Assembly (NCBI RefSeq): GCF_026213295.1
Contig: NC_079426.1
Span: forward strand, 14,708,925-14,772,924
DNA length: 64,000 nucleotides
Reading direction: 5' to 3'
DNA from: Gadus chalcogrammus
Taxonomy: Eukaryota > Chordata > Actinopteri > Gadiformes > Gadidae
Positions 1 through 13,595 of this stretch are shown here, piece after piece (within the stretch, counting starts at the first letter, position 1; each line of letters begins with the position of its first letter). The notes below the pieces were generated by a model. It did not search any database. It had not been told where the DNA came from and saw nothing but the letters and a program-made list of their open reading frames with translations. The position numbers and the translations under genes were made by a program.

Positions 1-148
<148 letters not shown>

Positions 149-267
149 AAAGCTCTTTGAGTGTTTTCAAAAGTGCAATATAAATAAAGCTTAACTAACT
201 GACTTCTTCCCTCATCACAAGATTGTCCTGTTGATCATTGGAGCCTCTGCCATTCAACATAACACAG

Positions 268-1000
<733 letters not shown>

Positions 1001-1844
1001 ATAAACTAACCCATTTGCTTCCCTGTGTCCTCTATTTGCCTGTGACAGTACTGCAGGCTTTGTTATTTGGCTTTGCGTTCTGTATTTCCTCTTTGCCCGT
1101 TGCACATGAAATCCAATTTCATGTGTGTGTATACCATGGGGGTGCTTTGTGCTCTCCTTCTAATCGTGGTAAATGACACAATCTCACAGCTAAATGTAGG
1201 TCATTAGTGTTTACACGTTATTTTCCACAGAAACCCTTGCTCTCCCATTTCCTGCTCTTTCTCTTTCTCATGACTCTAATATCTCTAACGACAGTGTGCT
1301 TGCTGAGTGGAGATCAAAATGCCGGCCGTTTTGTCAGATCAATAAGGTCGGAAGGATATCCATTTTTTATATCAAGAATTGTTTTGTGAGGAGGCCCTCC
1401 AAAAGGTTTTGCCCAACATCACTGATCAAAGACCCTTCGGATGGGGCTTTCGGAGGCTGGGAGATCAAATACAGGCTTCTGACAGGTAAACACTTTGAGA
1501 AACCAGCCAATATTCAAACATAGACCCATTTGAAAAGCCTTTGTTGTCTGTGTGGTTGTGCGGCAAGGCCTGAGACCTCTTGTGCCCCATGGAAGTGAAG
1601 CACCAGCGATGTGAAGAGAGGAAAACGGTGTGCAGAGGCTAAATGACTGACAGCGAGGGAGCACCCTCAGCCATGGGCAGTGGTATATAATGTGACTGTA
1701 AGTCATTCCTGAGTAAAAGTACAGATATCTTAGTTCTAAGTGAATCTGGTAAAAAAGAAAGACAACTGTTAGAAGCAAATGACTTGAGTTAAAGTCATAA
1801 TGTAGAAAAGAAAGTGTCAAATGTGAACCAATGGGTTCAGATGT

Positions 1845-1890
1845 ACGTAAGTACTTCAATCAAAAGTACGCAAGTACTTCAATCAAAAGT
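1845..1890 (+). repeat. 23-bp tandem pair
   Basis: ACGTAAGTACTTCAATCAAA and ACGCAAGTACTTCAATCAAA open the two copies. The surrounding 1690-2130 is rich in AGTAAAAGTA-type motifs, resembling a dispersed fish repeat, not classified. Confidence 0.6.
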
Positions 1891-3059
1891 CTTTGGTACT
1901 ACCACTTACAGCACTAATGCTATGGATGAGGAAGTTGCGTTCATACTGCCTTGCTTGTAGCTTCAAGGCAGAGAGAACGGCAGTTTCTCACACGCATACG
2001 TCATATTTTATTTTGTATTGAGTACCGATGAGTTGACTGCAAATTGAATGGAATAAAAGTAATGCATATATATTTTAATGAACTGAAGTAAAAGTGAATG
2101 TTGACTCAAAGTAGAGTACAGTTTCACCATTGGCTATGGGTGCTTGCATGTGTGTTGGTTCTATGAGTGTGTTCACTGACAGTGTGCACCGATGCATGAA
2201 AATATACTGTTCCCAGTCAGAGTAAGCGCTTTAATTTCCCTGTGAAAAACAGAGTTTGTACTCTTTGTCTTGAACAACGAAGTAAAAAAAGAAAATAAAA
2301 AGCCCTGAGGGGCCACCATGGGAACTGTAGTAACAGGAAGCGACATCATTGTAACAGGAAGTGACAGTGGGCCATCTCTCATCTGCAGCATCATTCACGT
2401 GAGCGCCGGGTCGTCTGGTCTCAGGAGGACACACGGTGGGTGTGTTTCCATCAAACTCTACGTGGTTGAAGCTGTGATATCTTCCTCCACAACAATTCCC
2501 CTTTCTCCCAGAACACTTCCCCGCTACCCCTACTTCCTGTCTGTAATAACTTCACTACACTTTCAGCTTCCTTCAGGTTCACAGGCAATAGTTTCATCAT
2601 GAGTGATGAGCGTAAGAACAGCACAAGCTTCTTTCAAATGTTTTATGAATAAATGAAAAAGGAACGGGAGAAACCACTACGTCACGACGGCACGCCATGG
2701 ACTAGTGTGGTGGGTGGTTGCGTCGGGGGGGGTGTTGAAAATGTGAGCTAAAGTGGGAGTGGGAGAAAGTGTGTCTGTGTTTGTGTGTGTGTGTGTGTGT
2801 GGGGGGGGGGGGTGTTAAGCGTTTGCAGCAGAGGGAAGTCGCTCAAATATAGCCTACGTCACAGCAGGCTACGATTTTATTGAGGTTCCTGGCTACAGCG
2901 TGGTGCGGGAGAAGAACGATAAAAACAAGAATCAAAACAGTCTTTAGTCGCCCGGGTAGCGGGAGATCGCGGGAGCTGAAACGCATGTGTGTGTGGATGA
3001 AAGCTGTTGCCTCACAAATGCCAGAAACCGCACCATCACCACCGGCTCCCCGCCCCTCG

Positions 3060-3197
<138 letters not shown>

Positions 3198-3530
3198 AAC
3201 GGGGAGCCATGCGCATCAGGTGCCTGGTGAGAATCTCAATCGCGGCGTTGCAGGGTGGAAATTAATCTAGGACACACGGGAGTGGTGGGCTCGTGGGGAC
3301 GGTGAGGGAACGGGGATAAGATGACATGGCTTGTCATAGCCTGTATGATGGAGGAGCCTCCAGGGTCTCACCACACCGTAATAATCTCCTGCTGAGAATC
3401 GGGGGGGAACACCAGCATGTTGATACATGGCTCTGTGTTTGTGTGTTTATCATGTAGTTTCTTGGGTTAATGAATTGAATAGTCTGCATCATTAACTATA
3501 CCTTTTTTTCTTACGGCTGCATTCGCTTTC

Positions 3531-3565
<35 letters not shown>

Positions 3566-3610
3566 CACACACGCAAACACACACGCACACATACACACAC
3601 GCATGCACAC
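3531..3610. repeat. (TC)n followed by CA-rich DNA
   Basis: (TC)n at 3531-3563, then imperfect CA/CG repeats. Confidence 0.9.
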
Positions 3611-3821
3611 GTTTCTAGGAATGATAAGCCCCCTCCCCCAGTGCAATCCATCTTTCAACCCATTGTTTAGTTGGGCATGGAAGCTTAATGGTCTGTTTAA
3701 TGTACATTATACATGCATGCATTATTTGTTTTGTTTCAGTGCAGGTGAAAACATAGGTGTCCATCTACCTGCCATTGTGTATCGTCTGTATTAATCCACA
3801 CGTGTGGTCAGGTCAGGTGGC

Positions 3822-3972
<151 letters not shown>

Positions 3973-4087
3973 GCTCCTGCGTCGCCATGGCGGCCGAGCT
4001 GCTCTGTATTCCTGGCTCCCCTGCTGTGATGCAGACGGAGCGATGACTCATCACGCTGCTCTCGCTGTGAGGTCACACGCAGGAGAA

Positions 4088-4116
4088 GGGGGGTGGGGGG
4101 GGGGGGGGGGGGGGGG
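4088..4116. repeat. Poly-G run
   Basis: 28 G in 29 bp, one T. A quadruplex-forming or assembly-difficult site. Confidence 0.95.
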
Positions 4117-4346
4117 CGGTATAGAGATCAGAGCGGGCGCAAGGAGATGCTTGGGGTAGAGGGACTGAGAGAGTCAAGAGAGAGATGGGTAAAGAGGGGG
4201 GTAGAGAGAGAGAGAGAGACATAGAGGGAAAACGTGAGAGAAAGAGTGAGAGGAGAGAATCACAACAGAGGGAGATGGATGGTGGGGAGAGATAATTAGA
4301 GGGAGATAGCTTTACAGACAGAGTAAAGTCTAGACAGGGGGAAAGG

Positions 4347-4350
<4 letters not shown>

Positions 4351-4433
<83 letters not shown>
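4351..4433. repeat. (GA)n microsatellite
   Basis: Pure (AG)n of about 41 repeats inside a larger purine-rich stretch, 4160-4520. Confidence 0.99.
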
Positions 4434-4436
<3 letters not shown>

Positions 4437-5617
4437 ATAGGAGTAGGGAGCAGTGGAGAAAGATATAGAGAAATATTTTAAGAGAGAAAGAGAGAGACGG
4501 TTGGAGGAAGGGAGAGAGAGAGGAGGACTAGAGTTAACAACAGCATAAACAGTGGTTTGAAATTGGTTCTTAGTCACAGCTATTTCCTCAGAAAAGGATG
4601 CTAGTAAATGAAGTAAAGGGAAACACAAACATAAAATGAGGGGAATGGGCTTAAAGCAAGGCAACATAAATACACATGAGCATAAACGGCACGTTTGAAG
4701 TCCACCACGACTCCCTATGGGGTTTTTCAACCATAATGGACTCTGGGAATAAGTGCTTTACTATGCATCACCGGCGGGACTGTTATTTCTTAAAAGGTCC
4801 ACCGCTGGCTGGTGGATACTATACAAACATCTCTGATCACCTCAGATGCTGTACTATCATACACAGATTTGCTGGATTCAGACAGACACACTGATAGAAA
4901 TATACACTGTACAGACACAAGTCAAAAGCGACACATAACAGAAAAAACAGACAGACATACCACCAGGATTGACCCAGCACAAGACAGACATGGCTAGAGA
5001 TAGACCAACACAGTCGTTTAACAACAAAGTCACATCGTATTTCTCTCTATAGGGCTTTCTGTTAGTATCGACAACCAACTCAAAACCAACTTCTTCCTTG
5101 TTTCCCGTGGATTGGGCGAGAATAGATCGTGTCAGACATAGCTGAGACATTAAGCCAATCAACATGGCCCGAAGGAGGCTGATCAGCATTCACTGGGCAT
5201 CTGGGACTGAGCGGGCGCCACAGGTGTGCACAAGACAACCGGCCAGGCAGTTAGTCCCGCTTGTTTGTAACAGAACATAGCGGATTCGCCTTATTACGCG
5301 TGTGCGTGGGGCCTACTGCTGATGAGAGCGGATGGGAAATATTGGGACCAGGACGGAAGTAACATGAGATGTTTTAATAGCGATGTTTTTAATAGTGATC
5401 AGTGATCTAATTTATGTTTTTAATGTAGTCTGAGATTGTTTGCTGATGATTGTCTGCTGATTGTCTGGGCTGTGGTGGTTCTTAGTGATCTCTTTGATAG
5501 GAGAGAGGGATCTTTCCTGTCAATTCAACAATAATTCGACAGCGACAAGCAGGATTTCAGGATGATGGCTTTACAAATATTATTATTATTAAATATATTA
5601 TTATATATATTATTTTG

Positions 5618-6000
5618 GCCACTGGAATTATAGTTCACTATTAATTACCGACCACTGGCATTAGGGTTACATATCATTTTCTGACCAATGGCATTACGGT
5701 AAAATATATTTTACTGACCAATGGCACTAGGGTAACATATAATTATCTGACCAATAGCATTAGGGTCACATATCATTTTTTGACCAATGGCATTAGGGTT
5801 ACTTATCATTTTCTGACCAATGGCATAAGAGTAACCTATAATTTTCTGACCAGTGGCATTAGGGTAACATATCATTTTCTGACCAATGGCATTAGGGTTA
5901 CATATCATTTTCTGACCAATGATAATAGTGTTTGACCTCTGCCGTAGATGCCTAATATTTTGTGACCAATGGCAACAGGGTTACAGATTATTTTCGGACC
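5618..6000 (+). repeat. 33-bp minisatellite carrying CCAAT boxes
   Basis: About eleven units beginning TGACCAATGGCATTAGGGTT with a TATCATTTT-type end; the last two are more diverged. Because 33 is a multiple of three, the minus strand is open and would read an 11-residue repeat (P-N-A-I-G-Q), but no gene context supports translation. Confidence 0.85.
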
Positions 6001-6312
6001 CAAGGCGTGAAGGCTAACGATGGAGAAAACAACGGATACAGGCAATGGAATTGGCATTCTTGCCACATTTCCCAGTGAACCAGGTGGTTAGGGCCGGACT
6101 CAATGTGGGGCTGATCAGGAAGGATGTGTATTGATCCCTCGAAGGTTTCATTTGCGATGGCCGGAGCTATTTATAGGACGCCTCCCAAAAATGTCATCAA
6201 TAATATTTGTGATTGGAATAATATGCATCCCAGACAGTTTCTTGATCACAAAAATGAGTTTCAGAGCCAATGACCTGATGAAGTGTATTTCTATTTCATG
6301 GTGTATCTAATG

Positions 6313-6400
6313 CCGCTTTTCCACCGCACATGTAGCTCGACTCGACACGACACGACTCGACACGACTCGACACGGTAGCAGCGCGGGTGCTTTTCCAGGT
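6313..6400. repeat. CGACTCGACACGA-type repeat
   Basis: GCTTTTCCACCGCACATGTA is followed by CTCGACTCGACACGACACGA repeats and GCTTTTCCAG. It resembles the terminus of an abundant fish DNA element. A possible opposite end (GTGGAAAAAGGCA) is at about 6882. Confidence 0.4.
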
Positions 6401-7329
6401 TAGGCTTCTGCTGCATGAGCCTTGGTTCACTGACCGGCACACAAGCATTTACTTTTTTACTATTGATGGCAATTTATACATCCAAACACATATGATGATA
6501 TACAATATTGTAACTATGTTAACTGGTGGCATGTGATGAGTTACAAATGAGGACCAAGGTTTGGGAGCTTACCTAATTGGTTGAGTAGGCTAATGTTACA
6601 GCAACATCAAAGTAGAGAATCAACCTATTCCCCTGCAGAAATAAAATCCAAGGGATGTAATTAACACTTTTTTGATTAAACTTTCTTTAATAATCGATCA
6701 GGAACGATCAAACCCCAGCTGTCACCTGCCATCACAGAAGATGGCATTAGTAACACAGTTCTGACTGAACCTATTATTCTTCATATAGAAACCTCTCTGC
6801 TGACAATGAAGATCTTCTATTCATATCAGTAACCTGTGGGACTGCCTCCACAGGCTGTTCTAATCGAGTCACATTAGTTGTGTGGAAAAAGGCACTGTTG
6901 CAATGCAGTGGGTTTACTGCTCGAATAAATACTAGTGCTTCATCGCCATCTTGTGGTAAAGGGACGGAATAGTAGCCCGAAGGACCCGGGCAGACTGAAT
7001 AGCAGCCTAAAGGACCCGGGCCGACTGAATCAGAAAGATATGTTGCGATATTACAAGGTTAACCAGTCGACTCATTTGAATTTGCAGCGTGACTGCTTTA
7101 CAGAATTCGCTCGCAATGGCCATGTCATAGCTTGTCACCTCAAATTGATTGGCGAAGCATTATGTTGAACGGCTCGAATATGAAAAAAAATAATAACGTA
7201 CGTGAAAATTGGAGGATGGCGACATCTGGGTCGAGAGATGAAACACTTGATTGCACATTATCATGGATAACCACATGAAAGAGTTACCATAAAATATAAT
7301 ATTGGCATCTATCACTCTCAATCAAGGAT

Positions 7330-7347
7330 ACACACACGCACACACGC

Positions 7348-7424
<77 letters not shown>
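7330..7424. repeat. (CA)n microsatellite
   Basis: CACG-interrupted at the left end, then pure (CA)n. Confidence 0.98.
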
Positions 7425-7428
<4 letters not shown>

Positions 7429-9247
7429 GAGATAAATTCTCCAAGTTGCCTTTGAAATGAATTCACATCCATTCTGTGTCAACGACTTCAGCGACATTTA
7501 TTGGTAGACTAGATAGTAATTACTCATGACTGCTATCTCCTTGGCCACTGTCCTTTATAAATGACTCCAATATCAATACACCATGTGGCACAGCAGGGGA
7601 AGAGTCTAGGATATAGGCCTATCATACTCCCATCTCCACACCTACTGTGGGGACCTTACTTATATTGCTGTCAGACATGTCAATAAATATAACTCCAGTG
7701 TTTTGCTGCTGTCAAATTAGGCAACATGCCGCAGTAACCAGCCATTGTGGAACACCTTGTCTCTGTGGTCCTCTACAATAACACTCATCAGCCAAGCAAT
7801 GTGTGTGTGTTCGGCCCTTTATCAGAGTTAAAAATCACATTTTACATTCAACTGGTAATATTTTGAGATGGATCTCAAAAGAAAACGGTCTAACTCTATG
7901 ACAGTTGGTCATGTAAATGAAATTATTTTATATATTTTTAACCTTGCCTTGGATTCTTTGCTGATTTTAAACAAAGACACCCCTGATATGATATTAATGA
8001 CTATGGTAGATTTACATCTCATTCTTTGTAATTGGTGTCTGATTCCCAAATTGATTACCTTTGCGAGGAAAAGGTGCTCTCTAATAAAGTTAGGAAACGG
8101 TAACGTCAAAATAATGAATAAATAATGTCATATGTTGATGGTTAAAGTCCATGAAATCGAGAGCAGATCAAATCCTGTTCTGAAGCGATAGCAGATGTCT
8201 ACAGAAAACATACTTAATAATGAGATTTACTGAGACAAATACAGGCAACAGCATCTGAAAATAAAACCTGTTTCCTCAGGAAGCAAATTGTATTCTAGAA
8301 CTGTGTCCTTCTTTTTGGCTGTTTATTTTCCTTTGAAATATGAAATCTTAACAATCAATTGCAAGTCTTATTTAAGAAAAGGGATTTGAGACAGCCTCTA
8401 AACTTCAGATACAGATGTTGATTTGAAGAAGGAATGGCCCCAAGCTAAAAGCTCATGATTTCAGTAATGCATTTATGAATGATTAATTGACCGTTCAATC
8501 ATGTTGTTCCAGTAAAGAATTGGCTTGTGTGGATGTTTACCCAGAATGCTACAGGGCTTTCTGGCACCAGCCATCGCAGGCCTTTTATTTGTAATGCTTT
8601 CAAAACGTCTCAGCGATTTGGTCTCTGATTGACGAAGGTGGATGCGAGAGACACTCGCTTTGACAAGTATCTCCATCATCCACCAGTTAATCATTTGATG
8701 GCTCTTTAAAGTCATACTGTCGTACTTTCTGCTCGGTTTTCAAAGGTCAAATTCTAAAAAGAAAATGCTGGGGATTAGACTGAAAGTAGCAGCAATAAAA
8801 AAAAAAGGTTTTTGCTGCACGTAGGTAGAACTTTCTGATTAAACTTTCATCTGTTAATCGATATCTAACACATCCCTATGGAATTTTCTGGTATATTAAA
8901 GTCAATATAACTCTTCGTGACCAAACTGCTGGACTTTACATAGAACTTACTCACTACTGCACCACCAGATGTCACCAATAACAACAAAAGTATATACACA
9001 AATACGCTTTGAGCAGACCAACTGTAATATCCTCATTCTGTTTGCCTTCCCTGCTGTGGTTCTATTTATTTCTGCACTCAATGTCCTTACCTGTCCGAAC
9101 AGTGTTGCGTGGGTAATTAACTGGTGTGATCTGACATAAAGACAATAATGTCACATTAATTAGACCAGTCAATACTGGTTTATACTGAAAGACTGCATAA
9201 TAATCCCTTAAGAACATCCCCAGTCCCTGACACCACAGTATACACAT
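7425..9247. other. AT-rich intergenic DNA, no gene seen
   Basis: Short frames only, with no splice-linked or family-like translation on either strand. Confidence 0.6.
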
Positions 9248-9579
9248 TGTGGCAACCCGGCCCGGGCCAATTAAGGACATGCAGAGCACCTGAGGACCAG
9301 GTGCAGAAGCAGGGCTTAAATAGCCTGCTTCTCCACTCATTCAGGGCTCTCCCAGCCATGTTGCTCCTGTACGGAGAGACCGGTCCTCGTGGGTGACGGG
9401 GATTCCACCCACGAAGGATGGGACCGTTGATTCCTCCCAGGTTTTTACGTTCTTTTGCGTTTCCTCAGCGAGAGACTTTATGTTGGAGTTTGGAATAAAA
9501 CATGCCTTTTTGGTTTTTCCCCACGAAATGTCGTGCTGTTTGGGAGGAGGTGGTTCACGCACCGTGCCGGGTTGCCACA
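9248..9579 (+). repeat. Left LTR
   Basis: 332 bp, TG...CA ended with a 13-bp terminal inverted match (TGTGGCAACCCGG / CCGGGTTGCCACA). Confidence 0.85.
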
Positions 9580-9843
9580 TATGGTGGAGAATGCAGGCAA
9601 CTCTACCAAGCTACGGAGATTTTTTAAGTGGACGCCAACCAGCAGCCGCGACACGAGGCAACGCGATCCCTTGGCGAACCCCAAAGCAGACCATGACGCA
9701 GACGGAGACGACGCCACGGGAGACGAGGCCAAGAGGGATGAGTCCGCAAAACGAGCCACGCCGGCAGCAGAAGCAGCCATGTTACACGCCGGCCTGCCGC
9801 TCCTCCGAAAGGCCAGCCGAGGCTTCAACAAAGGGTGGAGGAG

Positions 9844-10175
9844 TGTGGCAACCCGGCCCGGGCCAATTAAGGACATGCAGAGCAACTGAGGACCAGGTGC
9901 AGAAGCAGGGCTTAAATAGCCTGCTTCTCCACTCATTCAGGGCTCTCCCAGCCATGTTGCTCCTGTACGGAGAGACCGGTCCTCGTGGGTGACGGGGATT
10001 CCACCCACGAAGGATGGGACCGTTGATTCCTCCCAGGTTTTTACATTCTTTTGTGTTTCCTCAGCGAGAGACTTTATGTTTGAGTTTGGAATAAAACATG
10101 CCTTTCTGTTTTTTCCCCACGAAATGGTGTCCTGTTTGGAAGGAGGTGGTTCGCTCACCTTGCCGGCTTGCCACA
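9844..10175 (+). repeat. Right LTR
   Basis: Same length as the left LTR and about 96% identical by eye. Differences cluster in the last 60 bp. Confidence 0.85.
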
Positions 10176-10570
10176 ACACACACACAAACAAGCCCCCGTC
10201 TCCATACGTTTGTTTATTATTACATGATCTTCTTTTCACTTATTCAAAATGACAATGTTTTATCTTGCTGTGGTGACATAGTTTAAATTAGCAACATTAA
10301 ATACTGCCTCATTGATCCCATGAAGACAGGGCCCTTGAGTGAAACACAAACTGCTGGCCGTTGTCTCAAAACAGTGCGGGTGTTTGTTTAAACAATTTCT
10401 TTATGTAAAAGGAAACACCATCCATCAGAAGGTCCAAGGGTTCCCCCTAATCATAATAATCATAATACAACAATTACATCAAACAAGGCAGAGGGTCATG
10501 GCGTCTGTCTGGAAGGAATTTGGAGTTGGGCCAAAAAGCAGATTCCTTCCTGCTGTTGTGTTTGTTTGTA

Positions 10571-10578
10571 CACACTCG
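10571..10578 (+). repeat. Target-site duplication, left copy (hAT element)
   Basis: CACACTCG, identical to 13168-13175. Confidence 0.75.
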
Positions 10579-13167
10579 CATAGGCGTCGATTACGGGGGG
10601 GACATGTCCCCCCCACTATTTGAAAAACGAATTTTGTCCCCACCACTTTTAAAAAAGTAATAAAATAAAATAAAAATTAAAAATCCCCACATACTCAACC
10701 GAAATCGTCGAGTCTAAAATCATGTGATAGGCGCGCTCGAAGACATCATTTATTAGATAGGCCTACCTAATAAACCGTTGGAACACACAAGACCGGAACC
10801 CATGGCAACGCCGGTAAACAAACCCCGACTCCCGAGAAGCCCAATCCCTATGAGCTCCCTGCGCTACGGCCATCCGGAGGCACACAGAGCTTTTGGCCGT
10901 GATATTATATATACAGTTATATTACATTATATACTATTATATATAGAGCTCCGAGAGTCGCAAACGGCAACAATCACTTTCTCCTCCATGCTGCAGTACA
11001 CCCCGGACTGCAATGCGCTGAGTTTGACGGTTGAACGCTGATTGGCTGTTACGTTACACATGTCACTCAGTGGCCACGCTGTTGAACGCTGATTGGCTGT
11101 CATCACGCGAAATTTGTGTCAAAGTTGAAATTTTTCGCGCCACAAATCCTCGTGAACGCGCTTGCCTGTGCACGGCGAAAGTGTGGCGCGACAAATCAAA
11201 AATATTCGCCCGATACGCGTCTATACGTTCACTTTGTATGGGATCTTGTCGTCCCGTTGCATTTTGGGGTGAACGCACTGGAGAAGTTTCAAGACAGACA
11301 GACAAAATTGACATTTTTATTCAGAAAATAGCCGGTCCTTTTGCTTCCTATAAAAAGCATGTTTGTGACACTGGATATCGATATGGATACGTCATCTAGC
11401 CTGCATGTGGAGGGCCACATAAGGTAAGAAATTGGTTTACGTAAACTTTGCTGCTGGTTCTGTTTGCTCGTGAATCGTGATGACCTGGCCAAAGGTTACC
11501 AACGGTCCCAAGCGATTTTGATCTGATTCTGGTTGGTGCTCCAGTTAGTATGCGTTGTATATATAGATTGCAGCTAGTAGCAGCTACACACGGTGCGATT
11601 GCTATGCCAATGTGGTTATAGTTGGTTTTGTCTGATTGAGATATGTGACGACTTGGAGCCTGGTAGGCCTATCCTGACATAAATATGTTCTCGCATAACC
11701 TGTGTGATTATCCTAAACTGAAGGGGATTTTATTTGCGGACAATTTTCTTCTGATGTTGTAACGAGTGAAGTCTACATTGGTCCTTCGCAAGTGTTTACT
11801 GGTGGTCAGGATTTGGCAGATGCAATTCTCCTCTGGGTGCTTGTATTTTTCTTTTTTTAATGCAGCATAACATATGCTACCAGCAGCCCTTGCGCGTCTT
11901 GAAAAGGCTGATGCTCAGTACCTCGTTTCATTTCGTACCCCCTTTACAGTCTGGCATTGTTTGTCTGGTAAACTCTGTCGATGTCAAGATAAGTGTTCAA
12001 TTGCCAACACTGTTCTTTGTCCTGTGTGTATTAGTATTAGGCCTACATATCCCGAGCCAATACCCTGGTGTTTCCAACGCTGTTTTGCAAAACAAGCCAA
12101 AACATAAACTGTGGTTTTCAACTTTTATTGTTCGAATAGGATCTTCATAGGGCTGGTCCGAATGCCATTTTTCAGGCTTCGAATACTCGTTGGTTTTTCC
12201 GAGCGAATATTCGAATACTCGTTCCAGAAAAAAACACCATCAAAAACAACATTAATAATAATAATAATAATAAATTGTATCTATAATGCACTTTATATTC
12301 AAGAATCTCAAAGTGCTTCAGAGAAAAAAATACCAAAAAACTATTAAAAAGGGGGAACCTCAAAGAAAGTTTGACAGTGAAAGTTTCTATAATCCTTATA
12401 TACTCCCTGGAACCGATTTTGACAGTATCTGCATATTTTGTTGAAGATTTAATAGCTTTTTGAACGTTAATTAGTAGGCCTAAGTAGGTTGAAGTTCCTT
12501 AGTTTTTCCCCGTGAAAGCGAACAGCTGTTGCTCCGTTCCAAATCAGCTGTTCTCTGTCATCTCAGCCCTTACGGGAGCTTTTCAATTCATCCTGGAACG
12601 TGCATCTTTTCAGGGAATTTGTACAATATATCCATAACAAATTCCGAATATTGATTGTCTTATGTGTCCATATTATATCCATTATATTGACCGGGTATTC
12701 CCAAGACGCTCACGCTCTGCAGCAAGCCAGTCACAGTTGATTGGCGCGGCGCTGTACAGCGAACGTAAACAAACAACTAAGCTAAGGTTTTAAGTATTAC
12801 TTTTCCTCCAGAGATCCCGCTAATGTCGTGTTATAAAGTAAAGGGAAACAAGATATCTATTCCTCCTCCACCTCTCTCGCTTCTCTGCTTGGTGTCGCTG
12901 ACGCTTATAGTTTGCCTCCCTCGCTCTGGTAAAGTCACCTACGTGGAAAAAAGCTCTGTATACTGATTTAAGCTTCAAATACTAATTTTCCGAACCAGTA
13001 TTCGAATATTCGAATAATTTCAACACCTGACAATGCACTGTAGAGCATATTGTAATGCAGCGTTGAATGGATGAATAGCTTACATAAGGGTACCCAGCAC
13101 TTTTCAGACCACACTCAAGCTTATGGTTATTGTCCCCACCACTTCTAAAAACAAACTGACGCCCTTG
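10579..13167. mobile_element. hAT-type DNA transposon, non-autonomous, 2.6 kb
   Basis: Perfect 8-bp direct repeats CACACTCG flank the segment (10571-10578 and 13168-13175), the duplication length of hAT elements. Ends are short inverted repeats: CATAGGCGTC on the left, and CAAGGGCGTC read inward from the right. Both subterminal regions carry a GTCCCCACCACTT motif. The interior has an internal near-duplication of GAACGCTGATTGGCTGT (about 11033 and 11084), an AT-rich stretch, (AAT)n and several ATTCGAATA motifs. No long transposase frame is seen. A short ATG-led segment at 11383 ending in GTAAG could be a relic first exon. Confidence 0.75.
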
Positions 13168-13175
13168 CACACTCG
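13168..13175 (+). repeat. Target-site duplication, right copy (hAT element)
   Basis: CACACTCG, identical to 10571-10578. Confidence 0.75.
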
Positions 13176-13274
13176 CACACGTGTGTGTCAAAGGGAGTGG
13201 GTCTGCCATTGAGTATGAGATATTTGAATACATCTAAAAAAAAACACAAGATGCCAAGCTTTCTCAAAGAAATT

Positions 13275-13595
13275 TTTATTAGATATTGTCATCAAATAAA
13301 TACATTACAAATATAGTACAGTCAAATACAAATGTATATACACAGACAGGCAGTGGAAACATACAATTGGTCCTTCCCTTTTGAGATGCTCTTTTGCTTG
13401 GCCTGTTGTCCTGTGAAAGACTCCCTGAGATGATGGGGATCCCATGGCCATGGGAGATTGTTCCATAGAGCTATGTTGTCTTCGATTCTTTATTGTTCTT
13501 TTGTATTCTTTTGTATTTCTTTGAGTTTTATTATGCTTCTATGTATATATGTACAGGTGACCCGCACCGGGGGTGGCCGGATGGAGGGGATCGGC
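13275..13595 (-). promoter_or_regulatory. Putative 3' UTR with polyadenylation signals of the repeat-protein gene
   Basis: Minus-strand AATAAA occurs at 13494-13489, about 100 nt after the predicted stop, and again at 13280-13275. Either could end the transcript, supporting a terminal exon here. Confidence 0.4.

Larger units (their letters stand above)
9248..10175 (+). mobile_element. Short non-autonomous LTR retrotransposon (TRIM-like)
   Basis: Two 332-bp direct repeats (9248-9579 and 9844-10175) differ at about 14 positions by eye. Each begins TGTGGCAACC, and the first ends GGTTGCCACA, so the ends are inverted as in LTRs. Each has TTAAATA and AATAAA, usable as promoter and poly(A) signals. 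The 264-bp interior starts 2 bp after the left LTR with TGGTGGAGAATGC, of the form of a tRNA primer-binding site (ends TGG; tRNA not assigned). It finishes with the purine tract AAAGGGTGGAGGAG abutting the right LTR. No gag or pol is present. Flanks are ACACAT and ACACAC, compatible with a 5-bp duplication but ambiguous in CA-rich DNA. Confidence 0.85.

Noticed and set aside
5711..5908. Minus-strand frame with an 11-residue repeat
   Set aside because: A consequence of the 33-bp minisatellite; no promoter, intron or unique flank suggests a gene.
5618..6000. CRISPR array
   Set aside because: Units are contiguous without spacers and the DNA is eukaryotic.
9393..9992. 199-residue plus-strand frame across the LTR element
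   Set aside because: It runs through LTR and interior without similarity to gag or pol and is repeated partly by the second LTR.
11031..11399. 122-residue frame in the first hAT element as a transposase
   Set aside because: No DDE/D, hAT dimerisation or zinc-finger motif was visible.
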